Shown piece by piece: positions 1 through 10,833 of a DNA stretch of 64,000 bases. The stretch is from the NCBI RefSeq assembly GCF_000024965.1, contig NC_013530.1, forward strand, positions 1,302,001 through 1,366,000, given 5' to 3'. The stretch is from Xylanimonas cellulosilytica DSM 15894. GTDB lineage: Bacteria; Actinomycetota; Actinomycetes; Actinomycetales; Cellulomonadaceae. How positions within the stretch are numbered: position 1 is the first letter of the stretch; the number at the start of each line of letters is the position of its first letter. The notes below the pieces were generated by a model that made no database searches, was not told the DNA's origin, and saw only the letters and a program-made list of their open reading frames with translations. The position numbers and the translations under genes are program-made.

Positions 1-289
1 CGCCTGGACGTTCGAGCCGCTCGACGAGGCGACGTTCCCCGCGGTCGGTCTCGCCCGCGCCGCGGCCGCGGCCTCGACGACGCACCCCGCCGTCTACAAC
101 GCGGCCAACGAGCAGGGCGTCGCGGCGTTCCTCGGCGGGCGCATCGGCTTCCTCGACATCGTGGACACGGTGGAGCGGGTGCTCGCCGAGCACGACGGCG
201 TGTCCGCCGCGACGGTCACCCTCGACGACGTCGAGGGCGCGGAGTCCTGGGCCCGGAGCCGCGCGGACGAGCTGCTCGCGCGGCGGTGA
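1..289 (+). CDS. dxr: 1-deoxy-D-xylulose 5-phosphate reductoisomerase, C-terminal part (truncated by window start)
   Basis: Only the last 95 codons are present, reading from base 2 to a TGA at 287-289. The fragment carries the Dxr C-terminal signature: a FEPLD stretch, then HPAVYNAANEQGVAAFL, which belongs to the helical C-terminal domain of the family. The enzyme catalyses the NADPH-dependent conversion of DXP to MEP, the committed step of the MEP isoprenoid pathway. The next two genes are Rip1 and IspG, the same order as Rv2870c-Rv2869c-Rv2868c in Mycobacterium tuberculosis, which supports the call. The active-site and NADPH-binding parts lie outside the window. Confidence 0.93.
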   Translation, partial: AWTFEPLDEATFPAVGLARAAAAASTTHPAVYNAANEQGVAAFLGGRIGFLDIVDTVERVLAEHDGVSAATVTLDDVEGAESWARSRADELLARR

Positions 290-376
290 CGCACCGGCGA
301 CGCTCCGGCGACACCGGCCGCCGGCGCCCCGGTGGCACGCACCCCGGATCCGCAGGGTGCCCCCAGCCCTGCCGCA

Positions 377-382
377 TAGGCT
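377..382 (+). promoter_or_regulatory. candidate -10 box of rip1
   Basis: TAGGCT ends 6 nt before the GTG start at 389, so transcription would begin at or within a base of the start codon (leaderless). No Shine-Dalgarno sequence is visible. The 99-nt gap after dxr holds nothing else recognisable. Confidence 0.45.
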
Positions 383-388
383 GATCCC

Positions 389-1687
389 GTGAGCATCATC
401 GTCGGGATCCTCGTCGTCGTCATCGGCGTCGCCGTGTCCATCGCGCTGCACGAGCTCGGGCACATGGTGCCCGCCAAGAAGTTCGGTGTGCGGGTCAGCC
501 AGTACATGATCGGCTTCGGCCCCACGCTGTGGTCGAAGAAGAAGGGCGAGACCGAGTACGGCGTCAAGGCGTTCCCGCTGGGCGGGTTCGTGCGGATGGT
601 CGGCATGATGCCGCCCGCCCCCGCCGGGACACGACAGGGCCGCGGGTTCTTCTCCCAGGTCATCGCCGACGCGCGCGACCAGTCGGTCGAGGAGATCCGC
701 CCCGGCGAGGAGCACCGCGCGTTCTACCACCTGTCCACGCCCAAGAAGCTCGTGGTCATGCTCGGCGGACCGGTGATGAACCTGTTCCTCGCCGTCGTGC
801 TCACAGCCTCCTTCTTCGCCATCGGCTTCACGCAGCAGACGACGACGGTCGCCGCCCTGAGCGAGTGCGTCCCGACGGCGACGGGCGAGGCCTGCGACCC
901 GGCCACCGCACCCGCCCCGGCCGTGGCAGCAGGGCTGGCGCCGGGCGACCGGATCGTGTCCTACGACGGCCAGAGCACGTCCACCTGGCGCGACCTGCTC
1001 GAAGCGATCGACGGCACAGCGGGCCGCGAGGTCGCCGTCGTCGTCGAGCGCGACGGGCAGCAGGTGCCGCTGACCGTGACCCCCGTGGACGTCGAGCGTG
1101 CCGTCGTCGACGCCGACGGCGCCGTGGTGCGGGACGCCGACGGCGACGCCCAGACCGTCGCGGGAGCCTTCGTGGGGATCTCCCCGACGCTCGCCCGCCA
1201 GTCCCTGCCGCTCGGCGACGTCCCCGCCGAGGTGGGGCGCATGTTCACCGGCACCGCGGGCGCCGTCGTCACCTTCCCGGTGAAGGTCTGGCAGGCCGCC
1301 GAGCAGACCTTCACCGACACGCCCCGCACGGGCGACGGCGTCATGTCGGTGATCGGCGTGGGCCAGACCGCCGCCGACGTCGCGGGCCTGGACGCCAGCA
1401 TCCTCGACCGGGTCGCGATCATGCTCAGCCTGCTGGCCGCGCTGAACATGGCCCTGTTCGTCTTCAACCTCATCCCGTTGCTGCCGCTCGACGGCGGGCA
1501 CGCGGTCAACGCGCTCTACGAGGGCGCGAAGCGGCAGGTCGCGCGCGTGCGCGGCCTCCACCAGTTGCCGGGCCCGGCCGACGTCGCGCGCATGATGCCG
1601 GTCGCGTACGTGATGTTCGTGGTGCTGCTGGGCTCCGGTGTGCTGTTGATGGTCGCGGACGTCGTCAACCCTGTGAGGATTTTCTGA
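389..1687 (+). CDS. rip1: site-2 intramembrane metalloprotease (RseP/Rip1 family, M50B)
   Basis: 432 aa membrane zinc protease that cuts transmembrane substrates such as anti-sigma factors inside the bilayer. The zinc motif HELGH is at residues 21-25 in the first membrane helix, and the second conserved element, LDG followed by GH, has its aspartate at about residue 368 in a late helix. A PDZ domain lies between (roughly 175-240, with GDRIVSYDG). The last segment is a hydrophobic helix near the C-terminus. The GTG start directly follows a -10-like TAGGCT. It sits between dxr and ispG as in mycobacteria, where the orthologue Rip1 (Rv2869c) controls several sigma-factor pathways. Substrates here are unknown. 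Confidence 0.95.
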   Translation: MSIIVGILVVVIGVAVSIALHELGHMVPAKKFGVRVSQYMIGFGPTLWSKKKGETEYGVKAFPLGGFVRMVGMMPPAPAGTRQGRGFFSQVIADARDQSVEEIRPGEEHRAFYHLSTPKKLVVMLGGPVMNLFLAVVLTASFFAIGFTQQTTTVAALSECVPTATGEACDPATAPAPAVAAGLAPGDRIVSYDGQSTSTWRDLLEAIDGTAGREVAVVVERDGQQVPLTVTPVDVERAVVDADGAVVRDADGDAQTVAGAFVGISPTLARQSLPLGDVPAEVGRMFTGTAGAVVTFPVKVWQAAEQTFTDTPRTGDGVMSVIGVGQTAADVAGLDASILDRVAIMLSLLAALNMALFVFNLIPLLPLDGGHAVNALYEGAKRQVARVRGLHQLPGPADVARMMPVAYVMFVVLLGSGVLLMVADVVNPVRIF

Positions 1688-1737
1688 CGACGTCGTAAGC
1701 GGCCCCGGCAGGCGCGGGCGGGTGGCCGATGCCGGGG

Positions 1738-1743
1738 GATACT
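1738..1743 (+). promoter_or_regulatory. candidate -10 box of ispG
   Basis: GATACT ends 6 nt before the GTG at 1750, the same spacing seen before several other genes here. It favours 1750 over the in-frame ATG at 1729 as the real start, because the hexamer would lie inside the longer reading frame. Confidence 0.4.
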
Positions 1744-1749
1744 GGGCTG

Positions 1750-2919
<1,170 letters not shown>

Positions 2920-2931
2920 GGCTGCCGGGAC

Positions 2932-3864
2932 GTGGTCGAGGTGGACCCGGTCGTCGCGGACCCCACCGCCCGCCGGGCGGTCGTGCGGCTCGCGCGCGTC
3001 CTGGGACCCGCCGACCTGCCCGAGGCGCTCGCCGTGTGCTCCCGGGACCCCGTCGCCGCCGTGCTGGCGTCGTCGCGGCTCGAGATCGCCGTCCGGGCGG
3101 GTCTGGCGGCGGCAGGCGGCCAGGCGTGGGGGTGGCCTGCCACCGGGCCGCTGCAGGCGATCTGCTGGGCGGGCGCCAACCTGGTCCCCGTCATCCCCGT
3201 GACCCTCGGTGACGACGCCGCGGAGGCGATCGAGGCGTTCGTGCGCACCGCGCGCGCCCAGGGCCGCCGGTCCTCCTCGATCGTGGGGGAGTCGGGTGCG
3301 GCGCTCGGCCTGTGGGCGGGCCTCGAACGGTTCTGGCCGCGCGCCCGGGAGGTCCGCGCCGACCAGCCGTCGCTCGCCATCGCGCGCGACCCCGACGTCG
3401 ACGCCGACCCCCGGGTGCGCCTGTCACGCCCCGAGGAGCTCGACCGCGTCCTCCCGGCGTGCGTCGCGATGTTCACCGAGGAGGTCGGCTACTCGCCCGT
3501 CGCCGGGGGCGGGCTCGCCTACCGTGAGCGGGTCCGTTCGCTCGTCACCGAGGGGCGCTCCTACGTACGGTTCGCGGACGCGCCCGACGACCCGTACCGG
3601 CGAACCGCCCCCGCCGTGGAGTTCAAGGCGGAGCTCGGCGCCGTCGCGCAGGGCGTCGCCCAGGTCCAGGGCGTGTGGGTGGACCCGGCGGTGCGCGGCC
3701 GAGGCCTGTCGGAGGGCGGGATGGCAGCCGTCGTCGTCGACACGCGACGGCGCGTGGCCCCCGTGATCTCGCTGTACGTCAACGGCTACAACGAGCGCGC
3801 GCTACGCGCCTACCGGCGGGTGGGGTTCGAGCAGGTCGGCACCTTCGCGACCGTGCTGTTCTGA
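2932..3864 (+). CDS. GNAT-family N-acetyltransferase with N-terminal DUF4081-like domain
   Basis: 310 aa. The C-terminal half is a GCN5-type acetyltransferase fold with the acetyl-CoA loop in VQGVWVDPAVRGRGL (around residues 245-260) and a final YNERALRAYRRVGFEQVG motif typical of the family. The N-terminal half matches the DUF4081-like partner domain found in actinobacterial proteins of this kind. It starts with GTG 12 nt after ispG, and the same gene follows gcpE in M. tuberculosis (Rv2867c), so cotranscription with ispG is likely. The substrate is unknown; a small molecule or a protein N-terminus are both possible. Confidence 0.85.
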   Translation: MVEVDPVVADPTARRAVVRLARVLGPADLPEALAVCSRDPVAAVLASSRLEIAVRAGLAAAGGQAWGWPATGPLQAICWAGANLVPVIPVTLGDDAAEAIEAFVRTARAQGRRSSSIVGESGAALGLWAGLERFWPRAREVRADQPSLAIARDPDVDADPRVRLSRPEELDRVLPACVAMFTEEVGYSPVAGGGLAYRERVRSLVTEGRSYVRFADAPDDPYRRTAPAVEFKAELGAVAQGVAQVQGVWVDPAVRGRGLSEGGMAAVVVDTRRRVAPVISLYVNGYNERALRAYRRVGFEQVGTFATVLF

Positions 3865-4016
3865 CCGACGCGCCGTTCTGGCCGACCCTGCCCGGCGTGA
3901 CCGGCACCCGCCCGCCGATCGGAGCGCGCCACGATGGCGGGCATCGCGCGCCGCGGCGGGCGTCATCCGGCGACACGACCCAGCGCGCCCGGACGGCCCG
4001 GGTGTTGCATCGAGCG

Positions 4017-5963
4017 ATGGACGACGTGCTCCGGAAGCTCACGCTCCCCCCGTACCTCGCGGACTGCCTCGAGGCCGCCCCCAGCATCACCATCCCCGCC
4101 GACCGCGCCGAGCTCTACGAGCTCTCGCTCGGCCCCGACGGCGGCGACACGTACGACATCGCCTTCGACCTGCCCGGGCGCGGACCCGTCAAGGAGGCCG
4201 ACGTCGTCCGCTGCCGCAACGGCATCTCGGTCAACTACGTCGAGGACTACATCCGCCGCCGCGACCCCGACTGCATGCGCATCGGCGACGACCTGCCCTC
4301 CGACAAGCCGCGCTTCGCCGACGACCACGGGCCGTTCGCCCCGGTCAAGGCCGAGACCCTCGCCTGGCTCGCCGGTCAGGACCTCGTCGTGGTGCCGTTC
4401 AAGGCAGGTGGCCCGCGGCTCGGCAGCCCGTCCCTCGCCGTCGTGCCCCGCAGCTGCGCGTTCTTCGCCCTCTCCCTGGTGGACCTGCAGGGCTTCGTGA
4501 CGTTCGACGAGCTGGGGCCGTTCGAGCCGCGCTCGATCGTCTACCTCGCCCCGCCGTTCCGGCACACGCACTTCGCGGGCAAGCAGGTGGTGGTCCACGA
4601 CCGCACCGAGTCGCTGCACGAGATCTGGGCGTACAACCTCTACCCGGGCCCGAGCGCCAAGAAGGGCGTGTTCTCCGCCCTGCTCGACATCGGCACGCAG
4701 GAGGGCTGGCTCACCGCGCACGCCTCGTCGGTGCGAGTGACCACGCCGTACGAGAACGAGACCGTGATCATGCACGAGGGCGCCTCGGGCGGCGGCAAGT
4801 CGGAGATGTGCCAGGACCTGCGCCGCGAGGAAGACGGCCGCGTCCTGCTCGGCACCAACGTCGTCTCCGGCGAGCCGTACGCGATCACGCTGTCGGAGGC
4901 GTCGCGGCTGGAGCCGGTCACGGACGACATGACGCTGTGCCACCCGTCCCTGCAGCGGGGGAGCGGCAAGATGATGATCGCCGACGCCGAGGACGGCTGG
5001 TTCGTGCGCATCGACAACCTCACGAGCTACGGCGAGGACCCGCACCTGGAGCGGGCGATCATCCACCCGGACGAGCCGCTGGTGTTCTTCAACGTCGACG
5101 GCGCCGTGGGCGCGACGGCCCTGCCGTGGGAGCACGTGAAGGACGACGAGGGCAGGCCGTGCTCGAACCCGCGCGTGATCATCCCGCGCCGCCAGGTCAA
5201 GGGCATCGTCGACGAGCCGCAGGAGGTGGACGTCCGGACCTTCGGCGTCCGCATGCCGGCGTGCACCGCGGACAAGCCGACCTACGGCGTCATGGGGCTG
5301 ATGCACATCATCCCGCCGTCCTTGGCGTGGCTGTGGCGCCTGGTGACCCCGCGCGGCGACAAGAACCCGTCGATCGCCGCGACGGCCGCCGAGGCCGCGA
5401 CGATCGCGCACGGCGGCATGGTCGCCGAGGGCGTCGGCTCCTTCTGGCCGTTCTCCACCAACACCAAGGTGGGCGGCGCCAACCTGCTGCTCCGTCAGAT
5501 CCTCGCGGCTCCGCGGACCCGGTTCGTGCTCACGCCCAACCAGCACATCGGGGCGTACCAGGTCGGCTTCGCCGCCGAGTGGATCGCGCGCGAGTGGCTG
5601 GCCCGCCGCGGGCAGGGCCCGCTGCGTCCCGAGCGCCTGGTGCCGGCCCGGTGCGCGCTGTTCGGCTACGCGCTGCGCGAGATGAAGCTCGACGGGCAGC
5701 AGATCCGCCCGTCGCTGCTCCAGCCCGAGCTCCAGTCCAAGGTCGGGGTGGAGGCGTACGACGCCGGTGCCGCGATCATCACGGACTTCTTCAAGACGGA
5801 GCTGCAGCAGTTCCTCACCGACGACCTGGACCCGCTGGGCCGGGCGATCATCGAGGTCTGCCTGCGCGACGGCACCCTGGAGGACTACCTCGCGCTGACG
5901 CCGCTGGAGCCCGACCCGTACCCGGTCACGGGCGCGATCCCCGTGGTGCTCCCCACCCTCTGA
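4017..5963 (+). CDS. DUF4914 family protein with PEPCK/HPr-kinase-like P-loop
   Basis: 648 aa soluble protein. I recognise it as a DUF4914-type protein, a family of about 630 residues without an established function. A kinase-1-like loop, GASGGGKS, spans about residues 255-262, and later acidic stretches (for example [14 protein letters not shown]) resemble the phosphoenolpyruvate carboxykinase/HPr-kinase P-loop fold. No membrane segment or signal peptide is seen. The ATG at 4017 is preferred because the family-like sequence begins there; the reading frame stays open upstream to before 3700, but that part overlaps the acetyltransferase gene in another frame. It stands alone between the GNAT gene and a convergent glycosylase. 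A nucleotide-dependent carboxykinase or kinase role is inference only. Confidence 0.75.
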   Translation: MDDVLRKLTLPPYLADCLEAAPSITIPADRAELYELSLGPDGGDTYDIAFDLPGRGPVKEADVVRCRNGISVNYVEDYIRRRDPDCMRIGDDLPSDKPRFADDHGPFAPVKAETLAWLAGQDLVVVPFKAGGPRLGSPSLAVVPRSCAFFALSLVDLQGFVTFDELGPFEPRSIVYLAPPFRHTHFAGKQVVVHDRTESLHEIWAYNLYPGPSAKKGVFSALLDIGTQEGWLTAHASSVRVTTPYENETVIMHEGASGGGKSEMCQDLRREEDGRVLLGTNVVSGEPYAITLSEASRLEPVTDDMTLCHPSLQRGSGKMMIADAEDGWFVRIDNLTSYGEDPHLERAIIHPDEPLVFFNVDGAVGATALPWEHVKDDEGRPCSNPRVIIPRRQVKGIVDEPQEVDVRTFGVRMPACTADKPTYGVMGLMHIIPPSLAWLWRLVTPRGDKNPSIAATAAEAATIAHGGMVAEGVGSFWPFSTNTKVGGANLLLRQILAAPRTRFVLTPNQHIGAYQVGFAAEWIAREWLARRGQGPLRPERLVPARCALFGYALREMKLDGQQIRPSLLQPELQSKVGVEAYDAGAAIITDFFKTELQQFLTDDLDPLGRAIIEVCLRDGTLEDYLALTPLEPDPYPVTGAIPVVLPTL

Positions 5964-5990
5964 GCCCGGCACCGCCCGCCCGCTCAGCGG

Positions 5991-6060
5991 GTCGGTTCGA
6001 CGGCTTGGTGCCGGTTCGTGGGCCCGAGCCGTCGAACCGGCACCGAACCGTCGAACCGAC
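5991..6060. terminator. nested perfect inverted repeats between convergent genes
   Basis: An outer 13-bp perfect inverted repeat (5991-6003 with 6048-6060) encloses a second perfect 12-bp pair (6007-6018 with 6033-6044). Both contain the unit GGTTCG/CGAACC. The element lies between the stops of the DUF4914 gene and the minus-strand glycosylase, so a bidirectional terminator is the simplest reading. There is no U-tract, which is common in actinomycetes. Confidence 0.65.
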
Positions 6061-6072
6061 GCGGGCACGGTG

Positions 6073-6969
6073 CTACTTGAGCAGGCGGGACAGGCGGCGG
6101 TCGGCCAGCGGCTGGCCGCCCGTCTGGCACGTCGCGCAGTACTGCAGCGACCGGTCCGCGAACGACACCTCGCGGACCGTGTCGCCGCACACCGGGCATG
6201 CCTGACCCGTGCGCCCGTGCACGCGCATGCCCGCCCGTTTGGCGTCCTTGAGCTCCTTGGCCGGCTTGCCCGACGACGCCGCCACCGCGCCCGTGAGCGT
6301 GTCGACGATCGCGGCGTGCAGCCGGGCGACGTCGTCGGGCGTGAAGCTCCTGGTGAGCTTGAACGGCGAGAACCGCGCGACGTGCAGGATCTCGTCCGAG
6401 TACGCGTTGCCGATGCCGGCGATCGCACCCTGATCGCGCAGCAGGCCCTTGACCTGCTGGTTCTTGGCCCCGAGCAGCGCGCGGAGCGCCTCGACCGTGA
6501 ACGCCGGGTCGAGCGGCTCCGGCCCGAGGGTCGCGACCTGCGGGACGTCGCGCGGGTCGCGCACCACGTGCACGGCCAGCCGCTTCTGCGTGCCCGCCTC
6601 GGTGAGGTCGAACCCCGTGCCGTCGTCGAACCGCACCCGCAGCGCGATGACCGCGCCACGCGCCGAGCCGCCCAGCCGCGGGCGCACCGTCGTCGTCGGC
6701 ACCTGGTCGTACCAGCGCAGCCAGCCACCGCGCGAGAGGTGGACCAGCAGGTGGGGGTCGGCGTCGTCGTCGAACGTGAAGGTCCGCAGATCGAGCCACT
6801 TGCCGTGCCGTGCCCACCCGCGCACCGTCGCGCCGACGAGCGCCGTCAGCGGCGGGTCGAACGTCTTGAGCGCGGCGATGTTCCCGACGTCGGCGGCGGC
6901 GACGGTGCGCCCCCGCGACCGCTCGTCGAGAAACCGCACGAGCCCCTCCACCTCGGGCAGCTCAGGCAT
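6073..6969 (-). CDS. Fpg/Nei family DNA glycosylase/AP lyase (formamidopyrimidine type)
   Basis: 298 aa base-excision repair enzyme. It begins MPELPEVEG, which places the catalytic N-terminal proline and Glu at positions 2 and 3. The H2TH region contains [16 protein letters not shown], and the C-terminus has a four-cysteine zinc finger (CPVC...CATC, about residues 263-285). The strand-void motif is replaced by LSRGGWLRW, seen in an actinobacterial subgroup distinct from canonical MutM, so substrate preference may differ from 8-oxoG. The start at 6969 is set by the MPELPEV motif, and a -10-like GAGGAT on the minus strand (6976-6981) lies 6 nt upstream. It is divergent from proS. Confidence 0.9.
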   Translation of the reverse strand: MPELPEVEGLVRFLDERSRGRTVAAADVGNIAALKTFDPPLTALVGATVRGWARHGKWLDLRTFTFDDDADPHLLVHLSRGGWLRWYDQVPTTTVRPRLGGSARGAVIALRVRFDDGTGFDLTEAGTQKRLAVHVVRDPRDVPQVATLGPEPLDPAFTVEALRALLGAKNQQVKGLLRDQGAIAGIGNAYSDEILHVARFSPFKLTRSFTPDDVARLHAAIVDTLTGAVAASSGKPAKELKDAKRAGMRVHGRTGQACPVCGDTVREVSFADRSLQYCATCQTGGQPLADRRLSRLLK

Positions 6970-7013
6970 GCCCCCATCCTCCCGCAGGAAGGAGGCCGAC
7001 GCCGCCCTCGGCT

Positions 7014-7082
7014 CTGGTCGTCGGCTTGCGGTCTGGCCGTCGGATCCGTCCGACGACCAGACCACGACCTGACGACCAGACA
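7014..7082. repeat. nested inverted repeats in the fpg-proS divergent region
   Basis: CTGGTCGTCGG (7014-7024) is the exact reverse complement of 7050-7060. A second forward variant (7031-7043, TCTGGCCGTCGG) and a second reverse copy (7069-7082, CTGACGACCAGAC) surround it. The four related units in 69 bp can form alternative hairpins upstream of both genes. Function unknown. Confidence 0.6.
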
Positions 7083-7127
7083 CGAGGCCGGGCGCTCACC
7101 GCGTCGGTTCCGGCGGCCGGGCGCCGG

Positions 7128-7133
7128 TAACCT
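7128..7133 (+). promoter_or_regulatory. candidate -10 box of proS
   Basis: TAACCT ends 7 nt before the ATG of proS at 7141, compatible with a leaderless transcript. No Shine-Dalgarno sequence precedes this ATG. Confidence 0.45.
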
Positions 7134-7140
7134 TGGGCGC

Positions 7141-8964
7141 ATGTCTGCCCTGGCTCGTCGCGGCGATCTGCTGCGCCTCTCGTCCCTCTTCGTGCGCACG
7201 TTGCGCGAGGACCCGGCCGACGCCGAGGTCGCGTCGCACCGGCTGCTGATCCGCGCCGGCTACATCCGCCGTGCCGCGCCCGGCATCTACACCTGGCTGC
7301 CGCTGGGCCTGCGCGTGCTGGCCAAGGTCGAGGCGATCGTGCGCGAGGAGATGGCCGCCATCGGTGGCCAGGAGGTGCACTTCCCGGCGCTGCTGCCGCG
7401 CGAGCCCTACGAGGCCACCGGCCGGTGGGAGGAGTACGGGCCCAACCTGTTCCGCCTCCAGGACCGCAAGCGGGCCGACTACCTCCTCGCGCCCACGCAC
7501 GAGGAGATGTTCACGCTCCTGGTCAAGGACCTGTACTCCTCGTACAAGGACCTGCCGCTGACCCTCTTCCAGATCCAGACCAAGTACCGCGACGAGGCCC
7601 GCCCCCGCGCCGGCCTCATCCGCGGGCGCGAGTTCGTCATGAAGGACTCCTACTCCTTCGATCACACCGACGCCGGCCTGGACGAGGCGTACCAGCGCCA
7701 CCGTGACGCGTACGAGCGCATCTTCACGCGCCTCGGCCTCGACTACGTCATCGTCTCCGCGATGTCCGGGGCCATGGGCGGCTCGCGCTCCGAGGAGTTC
7801 CTCTCGCCGTCGGTGATCGGTGAGGACACGTTCGTGCGCTCGCCGGGCGGCTACGCGGCGAACGTCGAGGCCGTGATCACCCCGGTTCCCGAGGCGATCG
7901 GGTACGACGACGCCCCGGCCGCGCACGTCGAGGACACCCCCGACACCCCGACCATCGAGACGCTCGTGGCGGTCGCGAACGCGAAGCACCCGCGTCCCGA
8001 CCGGGAGTGGACCGCCGCCGACACCCTGAAGAACGTCGTGCTCGCGGTGACGCAGCCCGACGGCACCCGCGGTCTGCTCGTCGTCGGCGTGCCCGGCGAC
8101 CGCGAGGTCGACCTCAAGCGCCTGGAGGCCGCGCTCGCCCCCGCGGAGGCCGAGGCCGCGGGCGAGGCGGACTTCGCCCGGCACCCCGAGCTCGTCAAGG
8201 GGTACATCGGCCCGGCGGTGCTCGGCCCGCAGGGCACGCAGGTCACCGATCCCGCGACGGGAGAGACGCGCTCCGCGATCCCGTACCTGCTCGACCCGCG
8301 CATCGTCCCCGGCACCCGCTGGATCACCGGCGCCGACGAACCTGGCCGCCACGTCTTCGACCTCGTCGCGGGCCGTGACTTCACGGCTGACGGCACCATC
8401 GAGGCCGCCGAGGTGCGCGCCGGTGACCCCGCCCCCGACGGCAGCGGACCCCTCGAGCTCGCGCGCGGCATCGAGATGGGCCACATCTTCCAGCTCGGCC
8501 GCAAGTACGCCGAGGCGCTCGGCCTCAAGGTGCTCGACGAGAACGGCAAGGCCGTCACCGTGACGATGGGCTCCTACGGCATCGGCGTCACGCGTGCCCT
8601 GGCGGCGCTCGCGGAGGCCAACCACGACGAGCGCGGGCTCGCGTGGCCGGCGCACGTCGCTCCGGCGCACGTGCACGTGGTCGCGACCGGCAGGGGTGCC
8701 GAGGTGTTCGACGCCGCGGCGGAGCTCGCCGAAGGGCTCGTCGCGAACGGCGTCGAGGTGGTCTACGACGACCGGCCCAAGGTGTCCCCGGGCGTGAAGT
8801 TCGCCGACGCCGAGCTGCTCGGCGTGCCGCTGCTCGTCGTCGTCGGCCGTGGCCTCGCGGACGGTGTCGTCGAGGTCCGCCCGCGCGCCGGCGAGGCCGA
8901 GCAGGTCGCGGTCGCGGACGCCGTCGCCGTGGTCACCGAGCGGGTGGCGTCGCTGCTGGCGTAG
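7141..8964 (+). CDS. proS: prolyl-tRNA synthetase, bacterial type with editing insertion
   Basis: 607 aa class II synthetase that charges tRNA-Pro. The class II catalytic core is at the N-terminal side ([18 protein letters not shown], then [19 protein letters not shown] as motif 2). An insertion domain at roughly 230-410 corresponds to the INS editing domain that hydrolyses Ala-tRNA-Pro, and the core resumes with [19 protein letters not shown] before a C-terminal anticodon-binding domain. The length fits the bacterial form. The ATG at 7141 is chosen because it starts the conserved [17 protein letters not shown] and follows a -10-like TAACCT. The reading frame is open upstream, but that stretch is antisense to fpg. 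Confidence 0.97.
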   Translation: MSALARRGDLLRLSSLFVRTLREDPADAEVASHRLLIRAGYIRRAAPGIYTWLPLGLRVLAKVEAIVREEMAAIGGQEVHFPALLPREPYEATGRWEEYGPNLFRLQDRKRADYLLAPTHEEMFTLLVKDLYSSYKDLPLTLFQIQTKYRDEARPRAGLIRGREFVMKDSYSFDHTDAGLDEAYQRHRDAYERIFTRLGLDYVIVSAMSGAMGGSRSEEFLSPSVIGEDTFVRSPGGYAANVEAVITPVPEAIGYDDAPAAHVEDTPDTPTIETLVAVANAKHPRPDREWTAADTLKNVVLAVTQPDGTRGLLVVGVPGDREVDLKRLEAALAPAEAEAAGEADFARHPELVKGYIGPAVLGPQGTQVTDPATGETRSAIPYLLDPRIVPGTRWITGADEPGRHVFDLVAGRDFTADGTIEAAEVRAGDPAPDGSGPLELARGIEMGHIFQLGRKYAEALGLKVLDENGKAVTVTMGSYGIGVTRALAALAEANHDERGLAWPAHVAPAHVHVVATGRGAEVFDAAAELAEGLVANGVEVVYDDRPKVSPGVKFADAELLGVPLLVVVGRGLADGVVEVRPRAGEAEQVAVADAVAVVTERVASLLA

Positions 8965-8989
8965 GCGCGGGCGCCGGACCCCCGGGGCG

Positions 8990-10069
8990 TCAGCCCGCGG
9001 CCTGCTCCGGCAGGCCGGGGAACGTGGCCGGGGCGGCACCCCACGCGTCGAGCGTGTGGGCCGCCTCGACCAGCAGCTCCACCACGAGGGCGCGGGTCGA
9101 CGGCGCCGTCGTGCCGACGAGGGTCGCGTAGTCCGTGGCGAGCCCCGTCTGCACCGTCCGCACCAGGGCGGCGTCGTCGACGTCCCGGGGGAGCACGTAG
9201 GCGACGCGCCGCGGGTCCTGCGCGGTGCCCGCGACCGACCCGAGCTCCGCCCACGCCTGGGCGCGGTCCCCGTGGACGCGCGAGAGCGCGAGCAGCCGGG
9301 CACGCTCGTCGCCGCTGGTGCGCGCCGCGCGCACCTCCAGCGCGTAGCGTGCGCCGTCCTCGGCGAGCACCAGCGCACGGAAGTCCGACGCCGTCAGGCC
9401 CGACGGCAGCACCGGCACCTCGCCGCCGGGAGACGTCGTGGCGACGTCGGTGGGGGAGGCGGTGGGTGCCGGCTCCTCGGACGCGGCACCGGGCACCGGC
9501 ATCTGCGGGACGACGGCGGGGGGCGCGGGAACGTCGGCGAGCGTGGCGAGCCGGGCGGCCGACACGCTCTGGGCCGCGCCGACCGACGCGATCAGCCGGG
9601 CGAGGTCGCCGCTCGACGTCGTGCTCGCGGCCGTGCGGCTGCGGCCCGCGGCGTCGGACAGCGCGGAGACGACGTCGGCCGGGTCGGCCGCCGGGACCGC
9701 CGACGGGCTGGGCGGCAGGTCCAGGTCCGGGTCCACGAGGCCCAGCCCGGAGTCGTACTCGCCGCCCAGCGCGTCCGCGTGGGCGTGCGCGTCGGCCGCG
9801 ACCCGTGCGAGCTCGGCGATCACCGGCTCGGCCAGCCCGTCGGCCCGCTGCGCCGTCGTCGCCAGCTCGGCGACGCCGAGGGCGTCGGCGACCGCGGTGC
9901 GCCGCACCTGCTCGAGGGCGTCGGGGACGGGCTCCGTGGGGGGCGGCGTCTCCAGGCGCACACCGCACCCGGAGAGCACGCCGACGAGCAGAACCATCAC
10001 GATCGAGCTGACGAGTCCGGTGCGGGCGCGTCGGCGCGGAGGGCGGGTCGGGGCGGGCTGGCGTTCCAT
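8990..10069 (-). CDS. lipoprotein with ferritin-like DUF4439 domain
   Basis: 359 aa predicted exported lipoprotein. The N-terminus has a basic stretch (RPPRRRARTG), a hydrophobic helix and a lipobox LSGC with the cysteine near residue 31. A long Ala/Pro/Ser-rich middle (PSPTDVATTSPGG) is followed by a C-terminal helical domain of about 140 residues that resembles the ferritin-like DUF4439 domain. No metal-ligand set is obvious to me, so iron storage should not be assumed. The start at 10069 is supported by the signal sequence and a -10-like GAGGAT on the minus strand (10077-10082). It is convergent with proS. Unrelated small genes occupy the same proS-rimP interval in other actinomycetes. Confidence 0.75.
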   Translation of the reverse strand: MERQPAPTRPPRRRARTGLVSSIVMVLLVGVLSGCGVRLETPPPTEPVPDALEQVRRTAVADALGVAELATTAQRADGLAEPVIAELARVAADAHAHADALGGEYDSGLGLVDPDLDLPPSPSAVPAADPADVVSALSDAAGRSRTAASTTSSGDLARLIASVGAAQSVSAARLATLADVPAPPAVVPQMPVPGAASEEPAPTASPTDVATTSPGGEVPVLPSGLTASDFRALVLAEDGARYALEVRAARTSGDERARLLALSRVHGDRAQAWAELGSVAGTAQDPRRVAYVLPRDVDDAALVRTVQTGLATDYATLVGTTAPSTRALVVELLVEAAHTLDAWGAAPATFPGLPEQAAG

Positions 10070-10253
10070 CGCTCCGATCCTCCCATCCGCCGGCGGTGTC
10101 GAGTGTGTGCCACGTCGCGTGCGATCCCTGCCTGCGACGTGCGGTTTCGGGTCGTGCGACCCGGCGCGGCCGTTAGGCTTGACGACGCACAACACCACAC
10201 CGGTCGCGCCCGACCCGGAGTGACCAGCCGGCAGGCGGACGGGAGGCAGGACG

Positions 10254-10832
10254 ATGGCAGGGCCGAAGAACGAGCGGACGAGCTCTGGAGGTTCCGCGAC
10301 CGCCGAGGCGGTGCGACGTGTGGTGGCACCCGCGGTCGACGCGGAGGGACTTTTCCTCGAGTCGGTGTCGGCGACGCGCGCCGGGGCCCGCTCCGTCGTG
10401 CGCGTGACCGTCGACCTGCCGGAGGACGCCGTCGGCTCGCTGGGCTCCGACGCCCTCGACGCCGTCTCCCGCGCGATCTCCGCGGCGCTCGACGCCGACG
10501 ACGTCGTGCGCGGGGTCTACGTGCTCGAGGTGTCCACCCCGGGCACCTCCCGCCCCCTGACCGAGCTGCGCCACTTCAAGCGGGCGCGCACGCGCCTGGT
10601 GACCCTGTCGCTGGTCGACGGTGGCGAGGCCGAGGGCCGCCTGCAGGACGTGGTGGCGGGCACCGACGGCGACGAGCTGGTGCTCGAGGACGGCGGCCGG
10701 TTCCCGGTCGCCACCGTGCGCCAAGGCCGCGTGGAGGTCGAGCTGAAGCGGGTCGACGACGCCGACCTCGGCGACGACGATGACGACGACGATGCTGATG
10801 ACGCGGGCGACGCTCGCACCCAGGAGGGCTGA
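10254..10832 (+). CDS. rimP: ribosome maturation factor RimP
   Basis: 192 aa cytosolic protein needed for 30S subunit maturation, acting near the ribosomal protein S12 region. The two usual domains are visible: an N-terminal alpha/beta part ([19 protein letters not shown]...[10 protein letters not shown]) with the conserved [14 protein letters not shown], and a C-terminal SH3-like barrel ([19 protein letters not shown]). The tail is strongly acidic ([16 protein letters not shown]). The start is supported by GGGAGG about 8 nt upstream; a TAGGCT at 10174-10179 could be the operon's -10 box. It opens the rimP-nusA-ylxR-infB-rbfA-truB run and is one base from nusA. Confidence 0.94.
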   Translation: MAGPKNERTSSGGSATAEAVRRVVAPAVDAEGLFLESVSATRAGARSVVRVTVDLPEDAVGSLGSDALDAVSRAISAALDADDVVRGVYVLEVSTPGTSRPLTELRHFKRARTRLVTLSLVDGGEAEGRLQDVVAGTDGDELVLEDGGRFPVATVRQGRVEVELKRVDDADLGDDDDDDDADDAGDARTQEG

Positions 10833-10833
10833 C

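Noticed and set aside
3675-4016. Upstream in-frame extension of the DUF4914 gene (about 114 codons)
   Set aside because: It overlaps the acetyltransferase gene in another frame and is Arg/Ala/Pro-biased like a shadow frame; homology-like sequence begins at the ATG 4017.
8849-10783. Plus-strand frame opposite the DUF4439 lipoprotein
   Set aside because: Arg/Gly/Ala-biased without domain, and it would overlap rimP in a different frame.
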